Below the pieces are notes generated by a model. The model was not told the origin of the DNA and ran no database searches. It worked only from the letters and a program-made list of their open reading frames with translations. The translations under genes were made by a program, and so were the position numbers. A stretch of 64,000 nucleotides of DNA from Streptomyces chartreusis NRRL 3882 (GTDB lineage Bacteria > Actinomycetota > Actinomycetes > Streptomycetales > Streptomycetaceae). The DNA lies in the NCBI RefSeq assembly GCF_900236475.1, contig NZ_LT963352.1, positions 434,001 through 498,000 of the forward strand, in the 5' to 3' direction. Shown in pieces: positions 13,248 to 20,290 of the stretch. Position 1 is the stretch's first letter. Each line of letters starts with the position of its first letter.

Positions 13248-15146
13248 ATGCGCGACCTCGCCCTCGCTCCACCGGCCGTCTCGCCGCTGACCGGCGGGCT
13301 CGCCGACAGCGTCTTCGAGACGGCGGACCGCGAACCCACCCGGCCGATGCTCGCCCGCCGCGCCGACCCGGCCGCCGCCTCCTGGGAGGAGGTGTCGGCG
13401 ATCGAGCTGCGCGACCAGATGGTGGACGTCGCCAAGGGACTGATCGCCTCCGGGATCGCGCCGGGACACCGCGTGGCGATCATGGCGCGCACCCGGTACG
13501 AGTGGACGGTCCTGTGCTACGCGCTGTGGGCCGTCGGTGCCGAGGTCGTCCCGGTCTACCCGACGTCGTCGCGCGACCAGGTGGAGTGGATCCTGCGGGA
13601 CGCCCGGTGTGTGGCCGTGGTCGTGGAGGACGAGCAGGGCGTCATGACCGTCGGCTCGGTGTGCGCGTCGTTGCCGCTGCTGCGCCACGTCTGGCAGCTG
13701 GACGCGGGCGCGCTGGAGGATCTGGCGGCGCGCGGGGAGTTCGTCCCGCTCGCCACGGTCGACTCGATGCGCCGCATCGTGCTGCCGGACTCCACGGCGG
13801 TCATCGCCTACACCTCGGGCACCTCCGGCCACGCCATGGGCTGCGCCCTCAGCCATCGCAACCTGGCCGCCCCCTGCGACACGCTGCTGACGGGCTGGGG
13901 GCACACGGCGGCACCCCCCGGGGAGCAGGGCTCCGTCCTGGCGTTCCTGCCCTTCTCCCATGTGTACGGGCTGATGATCCAGGGCCTGTGCGTGCGCGGC
14001 GGCCTGCTCATGGGTCACCAGGCCGACCTGGGCGGGGAGGCGCTGTCGTCGGCGCTGCGCTCCTTCCGGCCCACGTACTTCTACGCGGTCCCGTCGGTCT
14101 TCGAGAAGATCTACAAGAACTTCCTGCGCACGGCCCAGCAGGGCGGCCACGGCGGTCTCTTCGAGCGGGCCGCCGAGACGGCGCGGGACTTCGCCGCGGC
14201 CCTGGAACGCCAGCGGCTGGGCCGGGGGCGCGGGCCCGGCTTCGATCTGCGGCTCCAGCACGCCCTGTACGAGCGCACGGTGTACCGCAGGCTGCGGGCC
14301 GCGCTGGGCGGCCGGGTGCGGCGGGCGACGTCCGGCGGCTCTCCCCTCAGCCGCGATCTGTCGCTCTTCTACGAGGGCATCGGTGTCTACGTGCACGACG
14401 GGTACGGCCTGACGGAGACCGGCGGCGGGGTGACGATGCAGCCGCTGGGCCGGGAGAAGTCCGGGACCGTCGGGCAGGCCCTGCCGGGCACGGAGATCCG
14501 GGTGGCCGAGGACGGGGAGATCCTGGTGCGCGGCCCGTCGGTGTTCCAGGGGTACGTGGGTGACGAGGCCGCCACCCGGGCCGCGCTGCGCGGCGGCTGG
14601 CTGGCCACCGGGGATCTCGGTCACCTGGACTCGGAGGGCTATCTGACGATCACCGGCCGCAAGAAGGACATCATCATCACCAGCAGCGGCAAGAGCGTCG
14701 CCCCGGCGGCCCTGGAGCAGCGGCTGCGGATGCACCCGCTCATTCACCAGGCGGTGGTCGTGGGCGACAACCAGCCCTGTGTCGGCGCCCTGATCACGCT
14801 GGACCCGGAGTTCCTGGCGCACTGGCGGGCGGCGCTGGCGCTTCAGGGCGAGATGCGCGAGGCACGGGAGGAGAACGCGCTGCGGGAGGAGGTGGCGCGT
14901 GCCGTGGCCGCGGCCAACAGCTCCGTGTCGCGGTCGGAGTCGATCCGGGTGTTCCGGGTCCTGCCCGAGCCGTTCGACGTGTCCAACGGGCTGCTGACGC
15001 CCTCGATGAAGCTGTGCCGGGACGAGATCGTGCGGCACTACGCGTCCGAGATCGACGCGATGTACCAGTCGCGCAGGCGTCCCGGGCGGCCGAGCACCCA
15101 GGACGAACCGTCGAACTGGGACGACTCGGACAACGTGTTCCGTTGA
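13248..15146 (+). CDS. Long-chain acyl-CoA synthetase-like AMP-binding enzyme with altered P-loop
   Basis: About 632 residues of the ANL superfamily (FadD15-like). Start ATG 13248 has AGGAG six bases upstream; in-frame starts further 5' lack one. The P-loop at residues 188-198 reads YTSGTSGHAMG, where the family normally has a Pro-Lys before the last Gly, so the conserved lysine is a methionine. Other motifs are intact: YGLTETGGG (aromatic/AMP motif), TGDLGHLDSEGYLTITGRKKD (hinge) and LTPSMKLCRDEI with the probable A10 lysine. It probably activates fatty acids to acyl-CoA, but catalysis with this loop is uncertain. It stands alone downstream of a divergent small gene. Confidence 0.85.
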   Translation: MRDLALAPPAVSPLTGGLADSVFETADREPTRPMLARRADPAAASWEEVSAIELRDQMVDVAKGLIASGIAPGHRVAIMARTRYEWTVLCYALWAVGAEVVPVYPTSSRDQVEWILRDARCVAVVVEDEQGVMTVGSVCASLPLLRHVWQLDAGALEDLAARGEFVPLATVDSMRRIVLPDSTAVIAYTSGTSGHAMGCALSHRNLAAPCDTLLTGWGHTAAPPGEQGSVLAFLPFSHVYGLMIQGLCVRGGLLMGHQADLGGEALSSALRSFRPTYFYAVPSVFEKIYKNFLRTAQQGGHGGLFERAAETARDFAAALERQRLGRGRGPGFDLRLQHALYERTVYRRLRAALGGRVRRATSGGSPLSRDLSLFYEGIGVYVHDGYGLTETGGGVTMQPLGREKSGTVGQALPGTEIRVAEDGEILVRGPSVFQGYVGDEAATRAALRGGWLATGDLGHLDSEGYLTITGRKKDIIITSSGKSVAPAALEQRLRMHPLIHQAVVVGDNQPCVGALITLDPEFLAHWRAALALQGEMREAREENALREEVARAVAAANSSVSRSESIRVFRVLPEPFDVSNGLLTPSMKLCRDEIVRHYASEIDAMYQSRRRPGRPSTQDEPSNWDDSDNVFR

Positions 15147-15261
15147 GCGGGAGCCGGACGCGTAGGCCTCGCCCCCTCGGGAACACGCAACAGTGGCGAC
15201 GCAAGAGAAAGGACGACAGCCCTGACGACAGCCCTTGCTGACGCCGGGCCGGAAAGGCGAT

Positions 15262-15696
15262 ATGTCAACCGAGCCGCGTGGGGATGACGCACTGACCTCC
15301 GAGGAGATTCCGAGCCGCACGAACAGCTTCGTGGGCGAGCCGCACGACGTGACAGGAGCGCGGCTGGCCGCGGAGGAGTTCCTGCGTGATCTGTCACGCT
15401 CCTCGCCGCCCTCTGCCCCCGAGTACTGGGACGACATCCTGTTGGTGGTGACGGAACTGGCCGCCAACGCGGTGCAGTACGCCCCGGGTCCGTTCGCGCT
15501 GCGGATGCGCCGGACCTTCGACGGGGTGCACGTGGTCCTGCACGACACCAGCTCGACGGAGCCGGCGCCGCGACCGTTCGATCCGCGCAGCGGGGGCGGC
15601 GGCATCGGCTGGCATCTGATCCACACGCTGTGCGACCAGGTCAGCGTGGTGAGCGACGAGCGCGGCAAGGACGTGCACGTCTTCCTGCCCTGGTGA
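15262..15696 (+). CDS. RsbW-like HATPase, anti-sigma factor type
   Basis: A 144-residue GHKL/HATPase_c protein. Visible boxes: N-box VVTELAANAVQYAP, G1-like LHDTSSTEP in place of a DxGxG, and a G2-type GGGGIGWHLIHTLCD. The first about 30 residues are unstructured. Such single-domain proteins act as serine kinases and anti-sigma factors, binding a SigB-type sigma factor or STAS antagonist. The ATG at 15262 follows GGAAAGG by four bases. The STAS gene at 16466 and the stressosome genes lie nearby, so a partner-switching role is plausible, but the exact partner is unknown. Confidence 0.8.
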   Translation: MSTEPRGDDALTSEEIPSRTNSFVGEPHDVTGARLAAEEFLRDLSRSSPPSAPEYWDDILLVVTELAANAVQYAPGPFALRMRRTFDGVHVVLHDTSSTEPAPRPFDPRSGGGGIGWHLIHTLCDQVSVVSDERGKDVHVFLPW

Positions 15697-15751
15697 GCCC
15701 GGATCCGGGCCCGGGCGCGGCGCGCCCGTGACCGGGTCCGAGGCTCAGGTC

Positions 15752-16123
15752 TCAGGCCGAGGCCGTCGTACGCGGTGGCAGCCGGTCGTAGTAGTCGCCC
15801 ACGGCCGTGAGGTACTCCCGGTCCCGGGTCTCGCTGTCGGTCTGGAAGCGGGGCGCCGCCTTGGCGTCTCCCCTGGTGCAGGCGAGTGTGATCCTCCGGC
15901 CCTGCGTGTCGATGGCGGTGACGACTCCGGCCGGCACCAGGACGCTGCGGCCGAACACCCAGACGCCGGTGTCGACGACCAGGTGCCGCATGCCGTGCGG
16001 GGCGGCCTCACGGTCCACGTGCCCGATCGTGCCGTCGGTCGCGGCGACGGTGAACCCGCTCAGGTCCTGCCCCTCGGCGTGACCGCTGTCCGGCGCGTAC
16101 GACCAGATTCTGTCGATGGTCAC
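15752..16123 (-). CDS. PRC-barrel domain protein
   Basis: A 123-residue protein starting at a GTG (16123) in VTIDRIWSYAPDSGHAEGQ, with GGAGG about ten bases upstream. The PRC-barrel core reads LSGFTVAATDGTIGHVD, then RHLVVDTGVWVFGRSVLVPAG and VTAIDTQGRRITL, with a C-terminal DREYLTAVGDYYDRLPP tail seen in similar actinobacterial proteins. PRC barrels are small beta modules found alone or in photosynthetic and RNA-processing proteins; the role of this stand-alone type is not known. It is transcribed away from the stressosome genes. Confidence 0.75.
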   Translation of the reverse strand: MTIDRIWSYAPDSGHAEGQDLSGFTVAATDGTIGHVDREAAPHGMRHLVVDTGVWVFGRSVLVPAGVVTAIDTQGRRITLACTRGDAKAAPRFQTDSETRDREYLTAVGDYYDRLPPRTTASA

Positions 16124-16290
16124 GCTGCTCCATCCTCCCTGACGGTGTGCGGATCGCGGAGCCCGGCGGAGGTTTCCGCCCACCCCGCTCCACAGCAGCA
16201 ATTACCCTCCTGCCGCAAGCGCATTCGGGTGCACACACCTGCCACCGTACGTCGCCGGCGGCGGACTTCGGCAAGGTTCGTCCCCCGGGG

Positions 16291-16315
16291 GCATGGGGTG
16301 CGGTTTCCGGGGTAA
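16291..16315 (+). promoter_or_regulatory. Candidate SigB/SigH-type promoter upstream of the STAS gene
   Basis: GCAT, 15 bases, then GGGTAA. The Streptomyces SigB-family consensus is about GNNT-N14-16-GGGTAY; only the last base (A) departs from it. Transcription would start near 16322, leaving a leader of about 140 bases before the STAS start and including the small ORF at 16363. Autoregulation of a SigB-type partner-switching locus by its own sigma class would fit, but this is inference from a short motif. Confidence 0.4.
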
Positions 16316-16362
16316 TCGCGGGGGCGCGGTGGAAAAGGGAGCCCGGTGGCGAAGGGAGGCAC

Positions 16363-16431
16363 ATGAAAAACGGCAGCAGAGCCCGCACCACGACCGACAT
16401 CGCCCCGCACCGCGGTCATCCGCAGAGGTGA
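16363..16431 (+). CDS. Possible 22-residue leader ORF
   Basis: ATG 16363 is preceded by AAGGGAGG only three bases away, a strong but close ribosome site. The frame encodes MKNGSRARTTTDIAPHRGHP plus two residues and then stops. It ends 34 bases before the STAS start. No known family. It could be a leader peptide or chance; the good ribosome site is the only support. Confidence 0.25.
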   Translation: MKNGSRARTTTDIAPHRGHPQR

Positions 16432-16465
16432 CCTGCCCAGGCCGTAGCACTTGTTGGAGGTACCC

Positions 16466-16867
16466 GTGCCCCTCGCCCAGAACCCGCTGTCCGTGGAGGT
16501 CGAACTGCCCCGGGAGGACGTGGCCCTGATCACGGTCGACGGCTATCTGGACGTCGACACCGCGACCGAGTTCCAGGCCCATCTGGCCAACCAACTCCAC
16601 CACGGCCGACGGCACTTCCTGCTCGACCTCTCGTCGGTCCCCTTCATGGACTCGTCCGGGATGAACATCATCCTGCGGGTGTACCAGGAGACCCGCAAGA
16701 CCGCCGGCAGCGTGCACGTCATCAGCCCGACACCGGCCGTGCGGCGGGTGCTCGACCTGACGGGCGTCAGCATCACGGTGCCGATATCGGAGAGCGTCGA
16801 GGAGGCTCTGGCCCGCGCCGACGAGGTGCCGGAGACCCCCGAGGAGCCGGGGGCACAGAGCGCCTGA
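16466..16867 (+). CDS. STAS-domain anti-sigma factor antagonist
   Basis: A 133-residue STAS protein (RsbV/SpoIIAA/BldG type). Core: VALITVDGYLDVDTATEFQ, then LLDLSSVPFMDSSGMNIIL with the likely phosphorylation serine in DSSGM (residues 63-64). The 20-residue C-terminal tail is acidic. The GTG at 16466 is chosen because GGAGG lies five bases upstream. Unphosphorylated STAS antagonists bind anti-sigma HATPases and free sigma factors; nearby HATPases (15262, 28827) are possible partners. A hairpin terminator follows at 16874-16892, so it is probably a separate unit from the rsbR operon. Confidence 0.85.
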   Translation: MPLAQNPLSVEVELPREDVALITVDGYLDVDTATEFQAHLANQLHHGRRHFLLDLSSVPFMDSSGMNIILRVYQETRKTAGSVHVISPTPAVRRVLDLTGVSITVPISESVEEALARADEVPETPEEPGAQSA

Positions 16868-16873
16868 CGGGCC

Positions 16874-16892
16874 GGGTGCCCCTCGGGCACCC
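16874..16892 (+). terminator. Hairpin terminator after the STAS gene
   Basis: GGGTGCCC-CTC-GGGCACCC: perfect eight-base arms and a three-base loop starting seven bases after the STAS stop. No T-run, as is common in Streptomyces terminators. Confidence 0.6.
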
Positions 16893-17122
16893 CGTGGGCG
16901 GGCCCGGTGCCCTCGCTCCGCTCTGCCCGGACGGCGGTTCGTCCTCCGCGCGCCGGTGGGGCATGGCCAATTGCCGTTCCCCACAACCGGACGGGTTGCG
17001 CCGGATCCGGTGTCGTACGAGGTCGGCGCATGGTTAGAGTTGTCGCCCGGCAAGTGTCACAGCACCGTCCCGTTGCCTTGAGGCGGGCTCGGTCGACGCA
17101 ACGCGGATGAGGAGAGAACCAG

Positions 17123-18010
17123 GTGCCGGAGCACGAAGCGGACGGACAGCTCGCCACGCCGACGCACGAGGTCAGGGACTTCCTGCACCGCAGGCGTGAG
17201 CAGATCGCCCAGCGGTGGGCGGACGAGCCCCTGTTCCGCACCGTGTTCACCGTCTCGCGCGACGAGGCGGTGGAGGCGGGAAAGGTCGTCGTGGACGCGC
17301 TGGCCCAGGTGGCCGACTCGGACCAGGTGGAGGACCCGGACGCGGCGGGATTCAGCGGGGTGCGTGAGCAGCTGGCCCGGATGGGCGCGGCCCGCTCGCG
17401 TGCCGGCCTGTCGAACACCCAGGTCTCCAGCGAGCTGGCCGCCCTGCGGCCGCCCGTGGAGAACCTGCTGGCCGCCGATCTGGAGCAGGCACCGCCCGAG
17501 CACCTGCGGGCGTGTTCGACGGCGCTGACGGTGCTGATGGGCACCCTGCGGCTGGTCGCCATGCAGACGGCGCTGAGTGAGTGGCAGGCGCTCAGCGACC
17601 GGCAGCGGCTCCAGCTGATGGAGGTGGCGACGCCCGTCATCCGGCTGTGGGACGGCGTCGTGGCCGTGCCGCTGATCGGGACGCTGGACAGTGCCCGCAG
17701 CCAGGTGGTGATGGAGACGCTGCTGAACGCCGTCGTGGACCAGCACGCCCGGTTCGCGATCCTCGACATCACCGGTGTGCCGACGGTGGACTCGCTGGTG
17801 GCGCAGCACCTGATGAAGACGGTCGCCGCGGCGCGGCTGATGGGCGCCCAGTGCATCGTCTCGGGCATCCGCCCCGCGATCGCGCAGACCATCGTCCATC
17901 TCGGCCTGGACCTGGACGTGATCACTCGCGCCAGCCTCTCCGACGCGCTGAGGTACGCGCTGCACGAGCTCGGCGCGGACATCGTGAACCCGGGTGCGGG
18001 TCAGCGGTGA
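17123..18010 (+). CDS. rsbR: RsbR-type stressosome sensor/co-antagonist
   Basis: A 295-residue protein with a helical N-terminal sensor region (about 1-165, HEVRDFLHRRREQIAQRW, no haem residues identified), a linker helix ending DRQRLQLMEVATPVIRLWDG, and a C-terminal STAS domain (about 170-285). Phospho-acceptor candidates are Thr221 and Ser224 in TGVPTVDSLV. RsbR and RsbS co-assemble into the stressosome, the scaffold that holds RsbT until stress. GTG 17123 follows GAGGAGAG by about eight bases. The stop overlaps the rsbS start (GTGA). It heads a five-gene run with overlapping ends. Confidence 0.88.
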   Translation: MPEHEADGQLATPTHEVRDFLHRRREQIAQRWADEPLFRTVFTVSRDEAVEAGKVVVDALAQVADSDQVEDPDAAGFSGVREQLARMGAARSRAGLSNTQVSSELAALRPPVENLLAADLEQAPPEHLRACSTALTVLMGTLRLVAMQTALSEWQALSDRQRLQLMEVATPVIRLWDGVVAVPLIGTLDSARSQVVMETLLNAVVDQHARFAILDITGVPTVDSLVAQHLMKTVAAARLMGAQCIVSGIRPAIAQTIVHLGLDLDVITRASLSDALRYALHELGADIVNPGAGQR

Positions 18011-18426
18011 GCGACGCGTACTCCCGTCCCGTCACGGGCCACGTGCCGGTCCTCCGGCTCGGCGACGTCCTGCTGGTGACGCTCCAGGGGGACCTGCACG
18101 ACAGCACGGCGCAGCAGCTCCAGCAGGATCTCGCGGAGACCATCTCCCGTACCGGGGTGCGCGGTGTCCTCATCGACATCTCCGGTGTGGAGATCGTCGA
18201 CTCCTTCCTCGGGCGGGTGCTGGCCGAGATCGCGGCGCAGGCCAAGCTGCTGGCCGCGCGGACCGTGGTGGCCGGCATGCGCCCGGCGGTCGCCATCACC
18301 CTGGCGGAACTGGGCCTGACCCTGCCCGGGCTGAGGACGGCGCTCAGCACCGAGGCGGGCATGGAACTCCTCTCGCAGCAGACCCCGGCGTATCGTCCGG
18401 GCGGCCCGCGTCAGGAGAGTCCGTGA
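18007..18426 (+). CDS. rsbS: RsbS-type STAS scaffold/antagonist of RsbT
   Basis: A 139-residue single STAS-domain protein, starting VSDAYSRPVTGHVPVLRLGD at GTG 18007, overlapping the rsbR stop by four bases. The phosphorylation site is Ser66 in VEIVDSFLGRVLAEIA, the typical RsbS sequence. The C-terminal 15 residues (QQTPAYRPGGP) are flexible. RsbS captures RsbT; when RsbT phosphorylates RsbS, RsbT leaves and activates a PP2C phosphatase. Its stop shares one base with the rsbT start (TGATG), so expression is tightly coupled. Confidence 0.9.
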   Translation: MSDAYSRPVTGHVPVLRLGDVLLVTLQGDLHDSTAQQLQQDLAETISRTGVRGVLIDISGVEIVDSFLGRVLAEIAAQAKLLAARTVVAGMRPAVAITLAELGLTLPGLRTALSTEAGMELLSQQTPAYRPGGPRQESP

Positions 18427-18866
18427 TGCACACTGCCGCGGGCGTGGAGGCCTGCTTGCCCATCCGGTCCGACATGGACCTGGTGTGGGTGCGACAGCAC
18501 GTGCGGCAGGCCGCGGCCCGGCTCGGCTTCGGCCTGGTGGAGCAGACCAAGCTGGTCACGGCGGCCAGCGAGCTGGCCCGCAACACCCTCGTGCACGGCG
18601 GTGGCGGACAGATGGAGGCGACGCACATCAGCAGCGGCGGTGTGCAGGGGCTCCGGCTGGCCTTCACGGACGAGGGGCCGGGCATCGCCGACCTGGACCA
18701 GGCGCTCAGCGACGGCTACACCTCCGGCGATGGACTGGGCATGGGACTGAGCGGCGCGCGGCGCCTGGTGCACGATTTCGAGATCGACAGCACGCCGGGC
18801 GACGGCACCACCGTGCGGGTGACGTGCTGGGCGGCCCAGCCGCCGCGTCCGCGCGAGGAGGTCTGA
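18426..18866 (+). CDS. rsbT: RsbT-type switch kinase (HATPase)
   Basis: A 146-residue HATPase_c protein. N-box VTAASELARNTLVHGGGG, G1 FTDEGPGIADLDQALSDGY and G2 GLGMGLSGARRLVHDFEI are all well kept, so ATP binding and kinase activity are expected. This is the switch kinase that phosphorylates RsbR and RsbS and, once free, stimulates the PP2C phosphatase. ATG 18426 overlaps the rsbS stop; the next gene begins inside its own stop (TGATG at 18864-18868) after GAGGAGG. Order and family match the rsbR-rsbS-rsbT module of other bacteria. Confidence 0.9.
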   Translation: MHTAAGVEACLPIRSDMDLVWVRQHVRQAAARLGFGLVEQTKLVTAASELARNTLVHGGGGQMEATHISSGGVQGLRLAFTDEGPGIADLDQALSDGYTSGDGLGMGLSGARRLVHDFEIDSTPGDGTTVRVTCWAAQPPRPREEV

Positions 18867-20290
18867 TGCCGCGCGTGTGGGACGTCCCGGTGCGCGACTC
18901 GACGCGGGTGCGCGACGCGCGGGTAGCCGCGGAGAGCGCGGCCGCGCTGGCCGGTCTCGACGAGCGGCGCACCGCGGCCGCCGCGCTGGTCGCGACCGAG
19001 CTCGCCACGAATCTGCTCAAGCACGCCGGGGTCGGTCAGGTGCTCATCGACGTCGTGGCACCGCCCGCGCCACGGGAGGGCGGTACTCGGTCCCGGGTCG
19101 TGCAGATCGCCACGATCGACCACGGCCCGGGCATCGCGGACCTGCCCGCGGCCCTGCGCGACGGTTTCTCCACGACCGGCTCGCTCGGCGCGGGCCTCGG
19201 TACCTGTCAGCGGCTCGCCGACGACTTCGCCCTGCACAGCACGCCCGGCCGCGGCACGGTCGCGGTGGCCCGCTTGGGCACCACACCCCGCGGTGGCGGC
19301 GGTCCGGCCGGGCAGGTGGGGGCCGACTCGGTGTCGGGCGGCCGGGGTCCGGCGGAGGGCGCGGCGGTTCCCGGCGCCCCGGCGTGGTCCGAGGGCGGGT
19401 CCCGTGCCGGCGACTGGTGGCCGGGCGGTGCCTCACCGGTCGGCCACGCGCCGGTGGGAGCCGTGGCGTGCGGCGCCCTGACGGGGCACGGGGCGGTGCC
19501 CGGCGGTGCGCCGGGCTTTCCGGTACAGGCCGGCGGCGTGCCCGGGGAGAGTGGTGTCCTCGGGAAAGAACCGGGCCCCCAGCCGGTCTCCGCCGTTCGG
19601 AACGGCGAGATGCCGGGCCCGGGCGCACCGGATCCTGAAGGGCGCCCCGGCCCGTCGGGCGAGCGGTCCGCGCCGGTCGCCGGCGTGCGCGCCGGGGGCG
19701 TGAACATCCCCTACGGCGGAGCCGAGTACTCGGGTGACGCCTGGGCGTGGGTGCGTTCCGGGGACCGGCTGACGCTGATGCTGGCGGACGGCCTGGGGCA
19801 CGGCCCGGAGGCGGCCCGGGCCTCGTCCGCCGCGGTCACGGCGCTGCACCGCTGGGCTCATCTCACGCCCGCCGAGTCGCTGCGGCGGCTCCACGACGCG
19901 CTGAAGGGCACCCGGGGCGCGGCCGTCGCCCTGGCCCAGCTCGACGTGCGGGCCGGGCGGCTGCGGTTCGCCGGCATCGGGAACGTGGGGGCGCGGCTGC
20001 GCGCGGACGGCACCTGGCGTCCGCTGCTGTCGCGGCCCGGAATCGTCGGCGTGCACCGGCCCGCCACCCTCCGCGAGGAGGAGGCCGAGTGGGCGGCCGA
20101 CCGGCTGCTGGTCCTGCACACCGACGGCCTGCCCAGCCGCTGGACGCCGCCGTCCGACGCCGGTCTGCCCGCGGCCGACCCGGCCGTGACGGCCGCCGTG
20201 GCGATACGTGACGCGAGCAGTCCCGCCCGTCCGGTGCGGGACGACACCGCCGTGGCCGTGCTGACTCCGACCCCGCCGGAACGCCCATGA
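18866..20290 (+). CDS. HATPase-SpoIIE/RsbX-like phosphatase fusion
   Basis: A 474-residue fusion. Residues 1-140 form a second HATPase similar to RsbT (ATELATNLLKHAG; IDHGPGIADLPAALRDGF; GSLGAGLGTCQRLADDF). Residues about 141-275 are a Gly/Pro/Ala-rich linker of low complexity. Residues about 280-474 form a PP2C/SpoIIE-type phosphatase of the short RsbX kind (GDAWAWVRSGDRLTLMLADG; LGHGPEAARASSAAV; FAGIGNVGARL). RsbX resets the stressosome by dephosphorylating RsbR/RsbS, so this protein may combine kinase-like and resetting functions. The ATG at 18866 overlaps the rsbT stop, and the stop overlaps the next start. Confidence 0.85.
   Translation: MPRVWDVPVRDSTRVRDARVAAESAAALAGLDERRTAAAALVATELATNLLKHAGVGQVLIDVVAPPAPREGGTRSRVVQIATIDHGPGIADLPAALRDGFSTTGSLGAGLGTCQRLADDFALHSTPGRGTVAVARLGTTPRGGGGPAGQVGADSVSGGRGPAEGAAVPGAPAWSEGGSRAGDWWPGGASPVGHAPVGAVACGALTGHGAVPGGAPGFPVQAGGVPGESGVLGKEPGPQPVSAVRNGEMPGPGAPDPEGRPGPSGERSAPVAGVRAGGVNIPYGGAEYSGDAWAWVRSGDRLTLMLADGLGHGPEAARASSAAVTALHRWAHLTPAESLRRLHDALKGTRGAAVALAQLDVRAGRLRFAGIGNVGARLRADGTWRPLLSRPGIVGVHRPATLREEEAEWAADRLLVLHTDGLPSRWTPPSDAGLPAADPAVTAAVAIRDASSPARPVRDDTAVAVLTPTPPERP

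Larger units (their letters stand above)
16124..16465. other. Intergenic region between the PRC-barrel gene and the STAS gene
   Basis: About 340 bases. It holds the PRC-barrel promoter (minus), a SigB-like promoter candidate at 16291-16315 and a possible 22-codon ORF at 16363-16431, the last two listed separately. I see no other gene in it. Confidence 0.5.

Noticed and set aside
19290..19690. Possible separate gene or insertion inside the HATPase-SpoIIE fusion
   Set aside because: The frame stays open with Gly/Pro/Ala-rich composition and no internal start with a ribosome site, so it is best read as a linker.
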